A stretch of DNA of 64,000 nt from Loktanella fryxellensis (GTDB taxonomy: Bacteria > Pseudomonadota > Alphaproteobacteria > Rhodobacterales > Rhodobacteraceae): positions 62,001 through 126,000 of the forward strand of contig NZ_FOCI01000007.1 of assembly GCF_900110065.1 (NCBI RefSeq), written 5' to 3'. The position numbers and the translations under genes are program-made. Positions 24,298-34,063 of the stretch are shown one piece after another (the stretch's first letter is position 1; the number at the start of each line of letters is the position of its first letter). The notes under the pieces are model-generated. The model saw only the letters and a list, made by a program, of their open reading frames with translations. It made no database searches and was not told the DNA's origin.

Positions 24298-25713
24298 CTA
24301 CGGCATCTCTATGGCAGGGGTGCGCAGGCGCGGCACGGGGGGCGTGGCGATGTCGCGCGAAAAGGCGGGTGGCTGTGGCCCGCCGGTCGCCCAGTCCAGC
24401 AGTTCGACCGTATGGACGACGGGCACCCCCGCCGCATCGCCGATCTGCATCATGCAGCCGATGTTGCCCGCAGCGATCACCTGTGGCCGCAAGGCGGTCA
24501 GCGTCGCCACCTTGCGCGCCTTCAACTGACCCGAAATGACGGGCTGCATCAGGTTGTAGGTGCCGGCCGATCCGCAGCACAGGTGGCTGTCGGCGGGTTC
24601 CAGCACGGTGAACCCCGCGCGCTTCAACAGATCCTTGGGTGCCGCCTTGACCCGCTGTCCGTGCTGCAACGAACAGGCGGCGTGATAGGCGACGCGCAGC
24701 CCCGTGCCTATGGCCGCAGGTTCCGACGGCAGGCGCAGCGCCTGCGTGCCGGCGATGCCGCCCTGTGCCACGTTCAGGTCGATGTGCGGGCAGCCATCCG
24801 GCATCAGGTCCGACAGCACCTCCGTGACGTCGCGGGCGATGGCGGACACCCGCGCCGCATCCGCCGCCAGATCGGTGTCGCGGAACATGTGGCCGTAATC
24901 CTTGACCGTCGTGCCGCAGCCAGATGTGTTGATGACGATGGCATCGAGCCCCCCCGCATCCATCTGCGTGCACCATGCGCGGATGTTGCGCGCGGCACTG
25001 GCATGGGCCTGCGCCGTCTCTCCCATGTGGTGGGTCAGCGCGCCGCAGCAGCCTTGGCCTGCGGGAATGACGACCTCGGCCCCCAGGCGGGTCAGCAGGC
25101 GGATCGTGGCGTCGTTGATGTCGGTGTTCAATGCGCGCTGGGCGCAGCCGGTCATCAGCGCGACGCGCATCTTGGGGGCCGCCACGGGAAACGTCTGCGG
25201 CGCGTCGTTGCGACTGACCGGAAGAATGACCTTCGGTGCCATGCGGATCATCGCCTGCAATCGGGGGTCGGGAATCAAGCGCGCGAAGGGTCGGGCGACC
25301 TTTGCCCCCAGCAGCGCCAGCCGGAACCGCCCCGGATGGGGCAGCACCCGCGCCAGCAGCCAGCGCAATGCCCGCTCGCCCAACGGTCGGCGATAGTTCT
25401 GCGCGATATAGGTCCGCGCGTGATCGACAAGGTGCATGTAGTTCACGCCGGATGGACAGGTCGTCATGCAGGCCAGACACGATAGGCAGCGGTCCACGTG
25501 CAGCACCGTCCTGGCGTCCGGCACGCGGGCATTCTCCAGCATGTCCTTGATCAGGTAGATGCGACCCCGCGGACTGTCGAGCTCGTCGCCCAGCACCTGA
25601 TAGGTCGGACAGGTCGCGGTGCAGAACCCGCAATGCACGCAGGCCCGCAGGATCCTGTTGCTGTGCGCGGTGTCAGGATCGCGCAACTGGTCGGCCGTGA
25701 ACGTCGTCTGCAT
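24298..25713 (-). CDS. glcF: Glycolate oxidase iron-sulfur subunit GlcF
   Basis: Electron-transfer subunit of membrane-associated glycolate dehydrogenase. The 471 residues contain two ferredoxin-type [4Fe-4S] motifs (CVHCGFCTATCP at about 25-36 and CLSCLACMTTCPSG at about 74-87). Two CCG domains follow (GCCGALTHHMGE, then LCCGSAGTYN). The ATG at 25713 overlaps the glcE stop by one base. It is last in the operon glcD-glcE-glcF, which converts glycolate to glyoxylate and passes electrons to the quinone pool. Confidence 0.95.
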   Translation of the reverse strand: MQTTFTADQLRDPDTAHSNRILRACVHCGFCTATCPTYQVLGDELDSPRGRIYLIKDMLENARVPDARTVLHVDRCLSCLACMTTCPSGVNYMHLVDHARTYIAQNYRRPLGERALRWLLARVLPHPGRFRLALLGAKVARPFARLIPDPRLQAMIRMAPKVILPVSRNDAPQTFPVAAPKMRVALMTGCAQRALNTDINDATIRLLTRLGAEVVIPAGQGCCGALTHHMGETAQAHASAARNIRAWCTQMDAGGLDAIVINTSGCGTTVKDYGHMFRDTDLAADAARVSAIARDVTEVLSDLMPDGCPHIDLNVAQGGIAGTQALRLPSEPAAIGTGLRVAYHAACSLQHGQRVKAAPKDLLKRAGFTVLEPADSHLCCGSAGTYNLMQPVISGQLKARKVATLTALRPQVIAAGNIGCMMQIGDAAGVPVVHTVELLDWATGGPQPPAFSRDIATPPVPRLRTPAIEMP

Positions 25714-26783
25714 CAGCCCATGACCCCTTGGTTCAGGATGCCGCGCGGGTCGAACCGCTGTCGCAGGCCCGCGCTGATCGCGGCGATCTGTGCCGCTTCC
25801 GGTTGGAAGCGCGGCACGTCCGGCAGCGCAGCCCCCCGCACCCGCGTCGCATGCCCCTGCGCCAGATCGCGCCGCAGGTCGCGGTCCGCGGCGCACAACA
25901 CCCAGATCAGCCCGCCGCCCCAATCCGCCGCCACTTCGACAGCGCCGCCTGCCTGCAGGGCGCCCACCGTCGCTGCCAGCGCCGATGGTCTGACCGACAC
26001 GCGCCACACGTCGCCGGGTCGGTCCGCGAAGACATGCGCGTCGCGCACCGCGTCCCAGTCCACCTCCGCCCGGTCCGCGCCCAAGGCGGCCCCCAGCCGT
26101 GCCGCGCGGTCATCGACCGATGCGGCGAACCCTTCCAGCCGGATCAGCACACGGCCCGCGACCCACGCCGCCCCCGTCACGTCGAAGGGGGATCCCAGCG
26201 CCGCCGCCATCGCAGTTGCTGCGCGTGCCGCATCGGGCTCGTCCAGCACCAGCGTCGCAACCGCTTCCGGGCGCGGCAGCACCTTCAGGCTGACCTCGGT
26301 CAGCACGCCCAGCGTGCCATGCGCGCCCGCCATCAGCTTGACCAGATCGTAGCCGGTGACATTCTTCATCACGCGGCCTCCGTTCTTGACGACCTGCCCC
26401 ATGCCGTCGACGAACCGCACGCCCAACAGATGATCGCGGCAGGCCCCCACCTGAATGCGTCGCGGCCCGCTGGCGTTGGTCGCCACGACACCGCCGATGG
26501 TCGACGCTCCGCAAGTTCCCAGCAACCGCCGCATGTCACAAGGCTCGAACGCTAACCGCTGCCCTTCCGCCGCCAACAGTCGCTCCACCTCGGCCAGCGG
26601 CGTGCCCGCCCGCACCACCAGCGTCAGCGCGCCGGGCTCGTAGAGTGTGATGCCCGACAGCCCCACCGTCGAAAGGGCAATGCCATCGCAGGACACGCCA
26701 CGCGTGCCGCCGCCACGCACCGCAAACGGCCCCTGCGCGCCCCCGATGACTTCGGCAAGTTCATCCTCCGACGCAGGTGTCAT
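25713..26783 (-). CDS. glcE: Glycolate oxidase FAD-binding subunit GlcE
   Basis: 356-residue VAO/PCMH-type flavoprotein subunit. It has FAVRGGGTRG (FAD pyrophosphate loop), LLGTCGASTIGGVVATNASGPRR and GACRDHLLGVRFVDG, then a C-terminal FDPRGILNQGVM typical of GlcE. It is shorter than GlcD because it lacks part of the cap region. The start overlaps the glcD stop (ATGA), and its upstream sequence is a dispersed repeat that also encodes the GlcD tail, so its ribosome site (AGAAGAAGGGG) lies inside the repeat. Confidence 0.94.
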   Translation of the reverse strand: MTPASEDELAEVIGGAQGPFAVRGGGTRGVSCDGIALSTVGLSGITLYEPGALTLVVRAGTPLAEVERLLAAEGQRLAFEPCDMRRLLGTCGASTIGGVVATNASGPRRIQVGACRDHLLGVRFVDGMGQVVKNGGRVMKNVTGYDLVKLMAGAHGTLGVLTEVSLKVLPRPEAVATLVLDEPDAARAATAMAAALGSPFDVTGAAWVAGRVLIRLEGFAASVDDRAARLGAALGADRAEVDWDAVRDAHVFADRPGDVWRVSVRPSALAATVGALQAGGAVEVAADWGGGLIWVLCAADRDLRRDLAQGHATRVRGAALPDVPRFQPEAAQIAAISAGLRQRFDPRGILNQGVMG

Positions 26784-28309
26784 GCGGCGGCCAGCCCCTT
26801 CTTCTGGTCGGAAGTATCCCGGAGGGCGCCGGTTGGTTCGCCACTGGTCCGAGGACCAGCCGGCGCGGGCTGGCCCCCGCCACGCCGCCGTTCCTCGCTG
26901 ACATCCAGCGGGAACACCTTGGCCGGGTTTAACAGCCATCCCGGATCGAACACGTCCTTGACCGCCATCTGCGCTGCCAGATCGGCGGTATTGAACTGCA
27001 CATGCATCAGATCGCGCTTTTCGATGCCCACGCCATGCTCTCCGGTCAGGCAGCCGCCGACCTCGACGCACAGCGTCAGGATCGCGGCCCCCAGCGCCTC
27101 GCACTTCTCCAATTCGCCGGGGGTGTTGGCGTTATAGAGGATCAGCGGATGCATGTTGCCGTCGCCTGCGTGGAACACGTTCGCCACGTCCAAACCGTAT
27201 TCCGCCGACATCTGCCGGATGCGGTCCAGCACATGCGGCAGTTCCGTCACCGGGATCGTGCCATCAAGGCACATGTAGTCGTTGATCTGCCCCATCGCGC
27301 CAAAGGCCGACTTGCGCCCCAGCCAGATGCGCGCGGCCTGATCGGCGTCGCGTGCCTCGCGCACCTCGACCGGGTCATGGCGCGCGGCGATGGCGGCGAT
27401 CAGCGACAACTGATGCGTGATCTCGGCCTCCGACCCTTCGACCTCGATGATCAGCAACGCCTCGCAATCGGGATATCCCGCCTTGGCGAACGCCTCGCAG
27501 GCGCGGATGCAGGGGCGGTCCATGAACTCGATCGCGACGGGCAGCACACCCGCGCGGATGATGTCAGACACGCAGGCGCCCGCCACGGCATTGTCGTCGA
27601 AGCCGATCATCACGGGTCGTGCGCCTTCGGGTTTGCGCAGGATGCGCAAGGTCGCTTCCGTCACGACGCCCAACTGCCCTTCCGACCCGCAGATCACCCC
27701 GAGCAGGTCGAGGCCCGGCGCATCCAGATGCGCGCCGCCGACCTCGATCACCGTGCCGTCCATCAGGACCATAGTGACGCCCAGCAGGTTGTTCGTCGTG
27801 ACGCCGTATTTCAGGCAGTGCGCCCCGCCGCTGTTCATCGCGATGTTGCCCGCGATGGCACAGGCGAGCTGGCTCGACGGGTCGGGGGCGTAGAAGAAAC
27901 CCTCCGCCTCCACCGCGCCCGTGACGCTCAGGTTCGTGCGGCCCGACTGCACCCGGATGATGCGGTCGGCGTAATCCACCTCCAGCACCGCGTTCAGACG
28001 CGCGACGCCAAGGATCACGCAATCCGCCGTGGGCATCGCACCGCCCGCCAGCGACGTGCCGGACCCACGCGGCACCACGGGCACGCCCATCGCATGGCAG
28101 ATGCGCAGGACGTCAGACACCTCTTGCGTGGTGGATGGCAGCACCGCCAAAAGCGGCGGACAGCGATAGGCGGACAACCCGTCGCATTCATAGGCCCGCG
28201 TCTCGCTCGGGTCCGCGATGACGGCATCCGCAGGCATCACGCTGCGCAGACGCGCGGCCAGATCGGCCTTCAGTGCCAGAACACGGGCGTCGGGTATCGG
28301 CATCTGCAT
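26780..28309 (-). CDS. glcD: Glycolate oxidase catalytic subunit GlcD with repeat-derived tail
   Basis: FAD-dependent catalytic subunit oxidising glycolate to glyoxylate, 509 residues. It has VVPRGSGTSLAGGAMPT, DPSSQLACAIAGNIAMNSGG, GVICGSEGQLGVVTEAT and the C-terminal LTGEHGVGIEKRDLMHVQF, all diagnostic. The family usually ends shortly after NPAKVFPLDV. Here about 34 further residues (starting RGGGQPAPAGPRTSGEPTG) are encoded by a dispersed intergenic repeat, so the original stop appears to have been lost or displaced. A GAGGG ribosome site supports the ATG at 28309. Confidence 0.95.
   Translation of the reverse strand: MQMPIPDARVLALKADLAARLRSVMPADAVIADPSETRAYECDGLSAYRCPPLLAVLPSTTQEVSDVLRICHAMGVPVVPRGSGTSLAGGAMPTADCVILGVARLNAVLEVDYADRIIRVQSGRTNLSVTGAVEAEGFFYAPDPSSQLACAIAGNIAMNSGGAHCLKYGVTTNNLLGVTMVLMDGTVIEVGGAHLDAPGLDLLGVICGSEGQLGVVTEATLRILRKPEGARPVMIGFDDNAVAGACVSDIIRAGVLPVAIEFMDRPCIRACEAFAKAGYPDCEALLIIEVEGSEAEITHQLSLIAAIAARHDPVEVREARDADQAARIWLGRKSAFGAMGQINDYMCLDGTIPVTELPHVLDRIRQMSAEYGLDVANVFHAGDGNMHPLILYNANTPGELEKCEALGAAILTLCVEVGGCLTGEHGVGIEKRDLMHVQFNTADLAAQMAVKDVFDPGWLLNPAKVFPLDVSEERRRGGGQPAPAGPRTSGEPTGALRDTSDQKKGLAAA
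26798..26885 (-). repeat. Dispersed repeat copy A, inside the 3' end of glcD
   Basis: Read on the minus strand, it has a 28-bp arm (26830-26857, with the dyad GGTCC-TC-GGACC) followed by CCGGGATACTT and GACCAGAAGAAG. The 28-bp arm is identical to 40333-40360 on the plus strand. The GACCAGAAGAAG arm recurs at 31187-31217, 34146-34173 and 43670-43699. Confidence 0.75.
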
Positions 28310-28336
28310 CGGCGTCCCTCCCAAGACCTCTCGGCG

Positions 28337-28365
28337 ATAAGATAACCGATCCGGGTATATGGCAA
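28337..28365 (-). promoter_or_regulatory. Candidate sigma-70 promoter of glcDEF
   Basis: Minus strand TTGCCA (28365-28360), 17 bases, TCTTAT (28342-28337), 28 bases before the glcD start. It is the only reasonable -35/-10 pair in the divergent gap to the DUF599 gene. Confidence 0.4.
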
Positions 28366-28393
28366 GCGGCCTGCAGCGTGTTACACCTGAGGC

Positions 28394-29092
28394 ATGACAC
28401 CGATGGACCACTTTGCGACGCTGGGCACCGCCGACCTGATCGCGCTGGCGCTGATGCTGGGCCTGTGGATCGGGCTGGGCTGGGTGATTGAGCATCCGAC
28501 GTCGGCGCGGCCATCGGTCACGGTGCTGATGGCGCAGCGGCGGCGCGACTGGATGACCGTTTTTGTGACGCGCAATCCGCGCATCTTCGACAGTCAGATC
28601 GTCAGCAGTCTGCGGCAGGGGACCGCCTTCTTCGCCTCGACGAGCATCTTTGCCATCGGTGGCGTGCTGGCGCTGATGGCCAATCCCGCCCCCCTGTCCG
28701 GCGTCGCGGCAGAGATCCTGCAAACCGACACGCCGATCCTGATCTGGCAGGCCAAACTGTCTCTCGTCCTGCTGTTTACCGTCGTGTCGTTCCTGAAATT
28801 CGTCTGGTCCAACCGCGTGTTCGGGTATTGCTCGGTCGTCATGGCCAGCGTGCCGGACGATCCCGGCGACCCCACAGCCTACCCCCTTGCGGCGCAGGCG
28901 GGCGAGTTGAACGTGCGGGCCGCGATGAACTTCAACCGCGGCCTGCGGGCGATGTATTTCGCGCTCGGCGCGCTGGCGTGGCTGATCAGCCCCTATGCCA
29001 TGATCCTGTCCGCGCTGACGGTCGGCTGGACAATCTGGAGCCGGGAGTTCCGGTCCGTCCCCCGCCGCATCCTGCTGGGCGATATCGTCTAG
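28394..29092 (+). CDS. DUF599 family membrane protein
   Basis: 232-residue integral membrane protein of the DUF599 family, function unknown. It has about four transmembrane segments (around 14-33, 78-98, 120-140 and 190-215). Conserved features are a GWVIEHP-type N-terminal helix end, the RNPRIFDSQIVSSLRQGTAFFASTSI segment (here recognised by QGTAFFASTSI) and NFNRGLRAMYFALGALAWL near the C-terminus. It is divergent from glcDEF. Its TAG stop shares the tetranucleotide CTAG (29089-29092) with the convergent gene of the MoxR cluster. Confidence 0.85.
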   Translation: MTPMDHFATLGTADLIALALMLGLWIGLGWVIEHPTSARPSVTVLMAQRRRDWMTVFVTRNPRIFDSQIVSSLRQGTAFFASTSIFAIGGVLALMANPAPLSGVAAEILQTDTPILIWQAKLSLVLLFTVVSFLKFVWSNRVFGYCSVVMASVPDDPGDPTAYPLAAQAGELNVRAAMNFNRGLRAMYFALGALAWLISPYAMILSALTVGWTIWSREFRSVPRRILLGDIV

Positions 29093-31170
29093 CGCCGCGC
29101 GCCGCGCCCTTCGCGCAGCCACGCGCCTACGGTCAGCAGGCCTGCTATCAGCAGGAACGCCCACGCGGGCAGGACCGGCGCCACGCTGATGGATGCCGTG
29201 CGATAGGCGTCGCGCGGCGTCACGCCCAGCCAGCCGCGCCCGGCGGCGGGCCGCCCTTCGCGCACCGCCCGCAGGTCGATGTCGCCGTCCGATACGCTGG
29301 CAACGCCGCCATTTGTGGCATCGATCACAGGTTGCAACACCTCTGCACTGGCGATGGTCTGCTCGAACTCGCGCGGGGCCGATGGCCCGAGGGCGATCAC
29401 GCTGTCCAGCGTGCCGTCGGTCAGACGATAGAGCCCCACCTCGGGTGCGTCGTACACTGTTTCGAACCGGCCGGGGCTGACCTCCTCCAACGGAAGGATG
29501 ACCTCGGACCCGTCGGGGCCGGTCACGGTCACGTCGGCGCTCTCGTCTTCCAGCGTGCGGCGGATGATGCGCATGGTCTGGCCGGCGGGTTCGACCCATA
29601 GGGCCTCCTCCTCCAGCTCCGGCTCCTTCATCATCCAGTGGGCCAGACGGCGCAACAATTCCGCCTGCGGGCCGCCGCCCTCGTAACCGCGATCCCAGAG
29701 CCAGCTCTGATCCGAGGTCAGCAGCGCCACGCGGCCTTCGCCCACGCGGTCCAGCACCAAAAGGGGGCGGTCGTCGTACCCGGTCATAAGCACCTCTGCG
29801 GTGTCGGTGACGGTGGTGTCGATCAGCCGGAACCAGCGGCCCCAGCCGGGACCGTCGCCTTCCGCGGCCGGTGGCGACAGATCGGCGAGGCCGGTCGTCA
29901 CCGGATGCCGTTCGCCCAGATCGCTGATCTGCGGCACGAAGCCGCCATCGAACACCCGTGCAGTGGGGGCAGCCGGCAGCACCGCTTCCAGCGGCGAACG
30001 GAAGATGCTGTCGGCGCTGCCATATTCCGGCCCCGACGACACCAGCACGGCCCCGCCGTTGCGGACGTAGTTGGCGGTATTCTCCAGATATGCCTCGGGC
30101 AGAATACCACGCCTGCGATAGCGGTCGAAGATGATCAGGTCGAAATCCTCGATCTTCTCCATGAACAACTCGCGCGTCGGAAACGCGATGAGCGAGAGTT
30201 CGTCCACGGGCACGCCGTCCTGCTTTTCGGGCGGGCGCAGGATGGTGAAGTGCACCAGATCAACGGCGGCATCCGCCTTCAGCAGATTGCGCCATGTGCG
30301 CTCGCCCGCATGCGGCTCCCCGCTCACCAGCAGGACGCGCAGGCGGTCGCGGACGCCGTTGATCTGCACGACGGCGGCATTGTTGCGGGGGGTCAGCTCG
30401 CCGTCGACGGCAGGCGTGGTGAATTGCAGGACGTTCATGCCGCCATGCGGCAGATCGACGGGCAGTTCGATGTCCTGCCCGATGGGCACCTCGAACGGCA
30501 GGGGTTCGCCGCCGTCGATGCTGATGGTCAGCGGTACGAAGGCGGCGTCGGTGGGGGCGGCCCCCTGATCCTCGATCCGCAGCGTCAGCGACACCGGCTC
30601 TCCCAGAATGGCGAAGGCGGGGGCGTTCGTGACCACCAGCCGGCGGTCCCAATCCTCGGGCTGGCCTGTCAGCAGCGCATGTAGGGGGGCTGGCAGGGAC
30701 GGGGTGCGTTCCAGATCGTGCAGACGGCCATCGGTCAGCAGGATGACACCAGCGATGCGGCCCTGCGGCTCTTCGGCCAGCGCCTCGGACAGGCCGGTCA
30801 TCAGTTGGGTGCCGCTGTCACCCTCGCCATCGCCAAGGGTCACGACGCGCAACTCGGTGTTGTCCAGCGCCGCCACCTCGGCGGTGACGTTGGCGATCGC
30901 CGCTTCGGTCTGGGCCGGACGCGTGCCGATCCCCTGGCTGGACGATTCGTCCACCACCAGCACGACGATGTCCGACAATGCCTCGCGGTCTTCGGTCTGG
31001 ACGGCGGGGTTCAGCAGGGCCGCCAGAAGCGCCGCACCCGCAAGCCCGCGCAGCCACCACCCCGGCAGTCGCCGCCAGACGGCCAGCGCCACACCCAGCA
31101 GCGTCAGCGCGCCGACGATCGCGATGGCGACCCATGGGAGTAGCGGATCAAGGATCAGAGTTCCGGTCAT
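29089..31170 (-). CDS. Membrane protein with glutamine-amidotransferase-like domain, MoxR cluster
   Basis: 693 residues. Two N-terminal transmembrane helices and a third at about 668-688 anchor a large periplasmic part. The mid-region has a class I glutamine-amidotransferase-like fold (LRVLLVSGEPHAGERTWRN, then DLIIFDRYRRRGILPEAYLENTANYVRNGG, here by DLIIFDRYRR, and AVLVSSGPEYG). It is the last gene of the moxR-DUF58-DUF4159-GATase-like cluster common in Alphaproteobacteria, which is thought to build or remodel an envelope complex with MoxR as chaperone. The real substrate is unknown. The start at 31170 lies just after a dispersed repeat copy. Confidence 0.85.
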   Translation of the reverse strand: MTGTLILDPLLPWVAIAIVGALTLLGVALAVWRRLPGWWLRGLAGAALLAALLNPAVQTEDREALSDIVVLVVDESSSQGIGTRPAQTEAAIANVTAEVAALDNTELRVVTLGDGEGDSGTQLMTGLSEALAEEPQGRIAGVILLTDGRLHDLERTPSLPAPLHALLTGQPEDWDRRLVVTNAPAFAILGEPVSLTLRIEDQGAAPTDAAFVPLTISIDGGEPLPFEVPIGQDIELPVDLPHGGMNVLQFTTPAVDGELTPRNNAAVVQINGVRDRLRVLLVSGEPHAGERTWRNLLKADAAVDLVHFTILRPPEKQDGVPVDELSLIAFPTRELFMEKIEDFDLIIFDRYRRRGILPEAYLENTANYVRNGGAVLVSSGPEYGSADSIFRSPLEAVLPAAPTARVFDGGFVPQISDLGERHPVTTGLADLSPPAAEGDGPGWGRWFRLIDTTVTDTAEVLMTGYDDRPLLVLDRVGEGRVALLTSDQSWLWDRGYEGGGPQAELLRRLAHWMMKEPELEEEALWVEPAGQTMRIIRRTLEDESADVTVTGPDGSEVILPLEEVSPGRFETVYDAPEVGLYRLTDGTLDSVIALGPSAPREFEQTIASAEVLQPVIDATNGGVASVSDGDIDLRAVREGRPAAGRGWLGVTPRDAYRTASISVAPVLPAWAFLLIAGLLTVGAWLREGRGARR

Positions 31171-31186
31171 GCGGTGCCCTTCCGGT

Positions 31187-31217
31187 TTCTTCTGGTCAAA
31201 AATATCCCCGCCTCGGC
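31187..31217 (-). repeat. Dispersed repeat copy B, within the MoxR operon
   Basis: Minus strand reads CGGGGATATTTTTGACCAGAAGAAA. It occupies the gap between the DUF4159 gene and the GATase-like gene. Confidence 0.7.
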
Positions 31218-31282
31218 GATACACGCGACAGCGTGTATGCGCCTTAGAGGCAGACGAAGATCACCCCACCCACACCAGCCGA

Positions 31283-34063
31283 TCATTGTCCCAGCCTTTC
31301 CAGCAGGTCCGGCACATGGACCTGATCGGATTTGTAGTTGCCGGTCAGCACATGCATGATCAGGTTCACGCCAAAGCGGTAAGCATACTCGCGCTGGATC
31401 TCGCCGGCCTGACCGCGACCCACGGGGAACAGCGGCGCGCCGTTCTGTCCCGTGGCCCAGGCGCGGGCCCAGTCGTTGCCGCCGATCACCACCGGCGTCA
31501 CACCGTCGTTGAGGTTGCGGAACGGCATCCCGTCGGCCTGCTCCGCATCGACGGCAGAGGCTTCGACCCACACGTCGCGGCTGTCGGTGCGACCCGGAAA
31601 GTCCTGCAAGAGATAGAAGGTCCGCGTCAGGACATGGTCCTGCGGGATCGGTTCCAGCGGCGGAATGTCCAGCGTGCGGGCGATGGCCTGCAACTGCCGC
31701 CCTTCCGGGCTGCCGGACCCGAACCGTGCGGTGTCCGCGTCGCGCGTGTCGAACAGGATCATGCCGCCGGATGCGAGGTAGCGGTTCAGCTTGGCATAGG
31801 CCTCTCGGCTGGGCAGGGGCGCGTTCGCGACCACGGGCCAATAGATGAAGGGAAAGAATGCGAGCTCGTCCGTATCGAGGTCGATCCCCATCGGGGCTGC
31901 GGGTTCGATCGCGGTGCGCCGGAACAGCACGTCGGACAGACCGCGCAGGCCCGCCTCGGACACCTCGTCGGTGGCGGCTTCGCCGGTGGCGACATAGGCC
32001 AGCACGACGGCACTGGTCGCGGCGAGGGCAAAATCATCGGCGGCAGGCGACCCGGTCTGCGCCGCGACCGGCTGCGGCGACAGGCCCAGCAGCAGGGCCA
32101 CCAGCAGTGCCGCCGCCACGTCGGCGCGCGGCCCGCGCAACCGGCCCCCTACGGCGAGCGAGGCCAGCACGTCGATGGCCAGCAGCGCGAGGGCGGCGGT
32201 CAACAGCCAGCCCTTCAACGGCGTCTCCGCCGCCGTTTCCACGCCTTCGACGGTGATGCCGGCTGGCCACTGTGCGGTCGTCAGCACCGTGTCGGGTCCG
32301 GCCACGTTCACCGCGATGCTGGCGTCCTCGCTGGCATAGAGGCCGGGTGGCAGGTCCGGGCCGATCGTGCCCGCCGCCAGCACCTCGCCGGCGATCCCGG
32401 CTTCCGACGTGGCGTCGGTCAAGGTGCCGAAGGCGTCGAGTTGCGCCTGCGGCAGCCATGTGGTGCCGTCCAGCGCAGTCTCTTCGGTGGTGGCGGTGCG
32501 CGACGACACGGCCAGGCGTTCCAGCATCTGCACGAACAGACCCGACAGCGGCAGAGTGGACCATTCGGCATTGGCGGTGACGTGCATCAGCACGACCTGC
32601 CCCTGACCGATGATCCGGCGCGTGACCAGCGGCGTGCCGTCGGCCAGTTCCGCGATGGACCTTTCGGCCAGCGTCGGGTCCGGTTGGGCCACGACCTGAC
32701 TGCTGACGGTGACATCGTCCGGCACGATCAGTCCAAAGAACGGCGACGTATCGGCGAAGGGCGCCAGCGCCTTCGGCTCGCCCCAGCTGAGCGTGCCGCC
32801 GACGCTGCGGCCACCGGCACGCAGGCGCACGGGCAGCAGCGGATCCTCGGCCATGCGCCCGGTGTCGGACGCGGCCAGCCGTGGCCCGGCAAAGCGCAAC
32901 AGCAACCCGCCGCCTTCGACCCAAGACAGGACGCCCTCGGTTTCGGCCTCCGACAATGTGGCGACGTCGGCCAGCACGATCACGTCGGGGTTGGCCAGCA
33001 GCACATCGGCGATCGTGCCGTCGATCAGGTCGGCGGTCGGGGCCAGCGCCTCGCGCAGGTAATAGAGCGGCGACAGCAGGTCGAGGCCCTCGGCATCGCC
33101 GCCACCGGCGATCAGGGCGACTTCGCGCCGCCGGAGGGCATCGTCGGTCAGGCTGATCGCCCCGGCGGACAGGGTCGCGGCGATGGCAAAGCGGCTGACG
33201 CGGTTGCGCAATTCCGGCGGCAGCGACAGTGCGACCTCTGCCACTGCGTCGCCTGCCGCAAACGCCAGATCGACGGAGGCCAGCACCCGCTCCGCCCCGC
33301 TTGGGTCGAGGCCGATGGCCTGCACCGGTACACTCAGCGCAGACCCGGTGGGCGTGCGGGCGGCGGACAGCAGGATGTTGCCCTCCTCGAACCGGGCGGG
33401 ACGCAGGGCGAGCGTGCTGCGCGGGGTCTGGAACACGGTCACCGTGCCGCGCGCTTCCAGCGCTGCCAGCAGGGGGGCACGACTGTCGCGGGCGAGGCCG
33501 TCCGACAGCCAGAGGGTGTCGAAATCGCCCGTCAACGTGTCGGCGAAGGCTTCAAGCTGGGCGGCGTCGGGTTCCCAAGCGGCATGGATCAGGTTGGGCA
33601 GACCCTGTGCGGTGGCGGTCGCTGGCTGGAACTGCGGGCCGTCCACGGGCGGATCGGTCAGGGTGACGACGGCGGTGGACCTGTCGGTGCGGGCGGCCTC
33701 GATCAGCAGGGCGTCGATGCGGTCGATACGCGCCTCCCAATCGCGGGCGTCGGCCCATGTGCCGTCGGCGATGATGAGGAGTGGGCCGGTGCCCGGACGC
33801 GCCGCCTGCGGGTTCAGCACGGGACCGGCGAAGCCGATGATGACGGCGGCGACGGCGGCCAGCCGCAACAGCAGCAGCCACCACGGCGTGCGGTCCGACT
33901 GGCTTTCGGCATCCGTCAGGCCCAACAGCAGCGCCACACCCGGAAAGCGGCGACGGACCGGTGCGGGCGGGACGGCGCGCAACAGGATCCACAGGACCGG
34001 CAGGGCGATCAGGCCCAGCAGAAGGGCCGGGGCCATGAAGGCGAGGGGGCCGAGGGTGAACAT
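31283..34063 (-). CDS. DUF4159 domain membrane protein, MoxR cluster
   Basis: 926 residues. The N-terminus has a BatA-type start with two transmembrane helices (MFTLGPLAFMAPALLLGLIALP and WWLLLLRLAAVAAVIIGFAGP) and a degenerate von Willebrand-like domain (GPLLIIADGTWADARDW). A mid helix pair lies around residues 595-645. The C-terminal DUF4159 domain (about 690-926) begins DFALAATSAVVLAYVATG and includes FPFIYWPVVANAPLPS and YRFGVNLIMHVLTGNYKSDQVH. It forms an operon with the DUF58 gene upstream and the GATase-like gene downstream, although both gaps carry repeat copies. Confidence 0.9.
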   Translation of the reverse strand: MFTLGPLAFMAPALLLGLIALPVLWILLRAVPPAPVRRRFPGVALLLGLTDAESQSDRTPWWLLLLRLAAVAAVIIGFAGPVLNPQAARPGTGPLLIIADGTWADARDWEARIDRIDALLIEAARTDRSTAVVTLTDPPVDGPQFQPATATAQGLPNLIHAAWEPDAAQLEAFADTLTGDFDTLWLSDGLARDSRAPLLAALEARGTVTVFQTPRSTLALRPARFEEGNILLSAARTPTGSALSVPVQAIGLDPSGAERVLASVDLAFAAGDAVAEVALSLPPELRNRVSRFAIAATLSAGAISLTDDALRRREVALIAGGGDAEGLDLLSPLYYLREALAPTADLIDGTIADVLLANPDVIVLADVATLSEAETEGVLSWVEGGGLLLRFAGPRLAASDTGRMAEDPLLPVRLRAGGRSVGGTLSWGEPKALAPFADTSPFFGLIVPDDVTVSSQVVAQPDPTLAERSIAELADGTPLVTRRIIGQGQVVLMHVTANAEWSTLPLSGLFVQMLERLAVSSRTATTEETALDGTTWLPQAQLDAFGTLTDATSEAGIAGEVLAAGTIGPDLPPGLYASEDASIAVNVAGPDTVLTTAQWPAGITVEGVETAAETPLKGWLLTAALALLAIDVLASLAVGGRLRGPRADVAAALLVALLLGLSPQPVAAQTGSPAADDFALAATSAVVLAYVATGEAATDEVSEAGLRGLSDVLFRRTAIEPAAPMGIDLDTDELAFFPFIYWPVVANAPLPSREAYAKLNRYLASGGMILFDTRDADTARFGSGSPEGRQLQAIARTLDIPPLEPIPQDHVLTRTFYLLQDFPGRTDSRDVWVEASAVDAEQADGMPFRNLNDGVTPVVIGGNDWARAWATGQNGAPLFPVGRGQAGEIQREYAYRFGVNLIMHVLTGNYKSDQVHVPDLLERLGQ

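Noticed and set aside
28310-29599. Upstream extension of the glcD frame to 29599
   Set aside because: It runs through the divergent DUF599 gene and lacks conserved residues. The GlcD family N-terminus starts at 28309 behind a GAGGG site.
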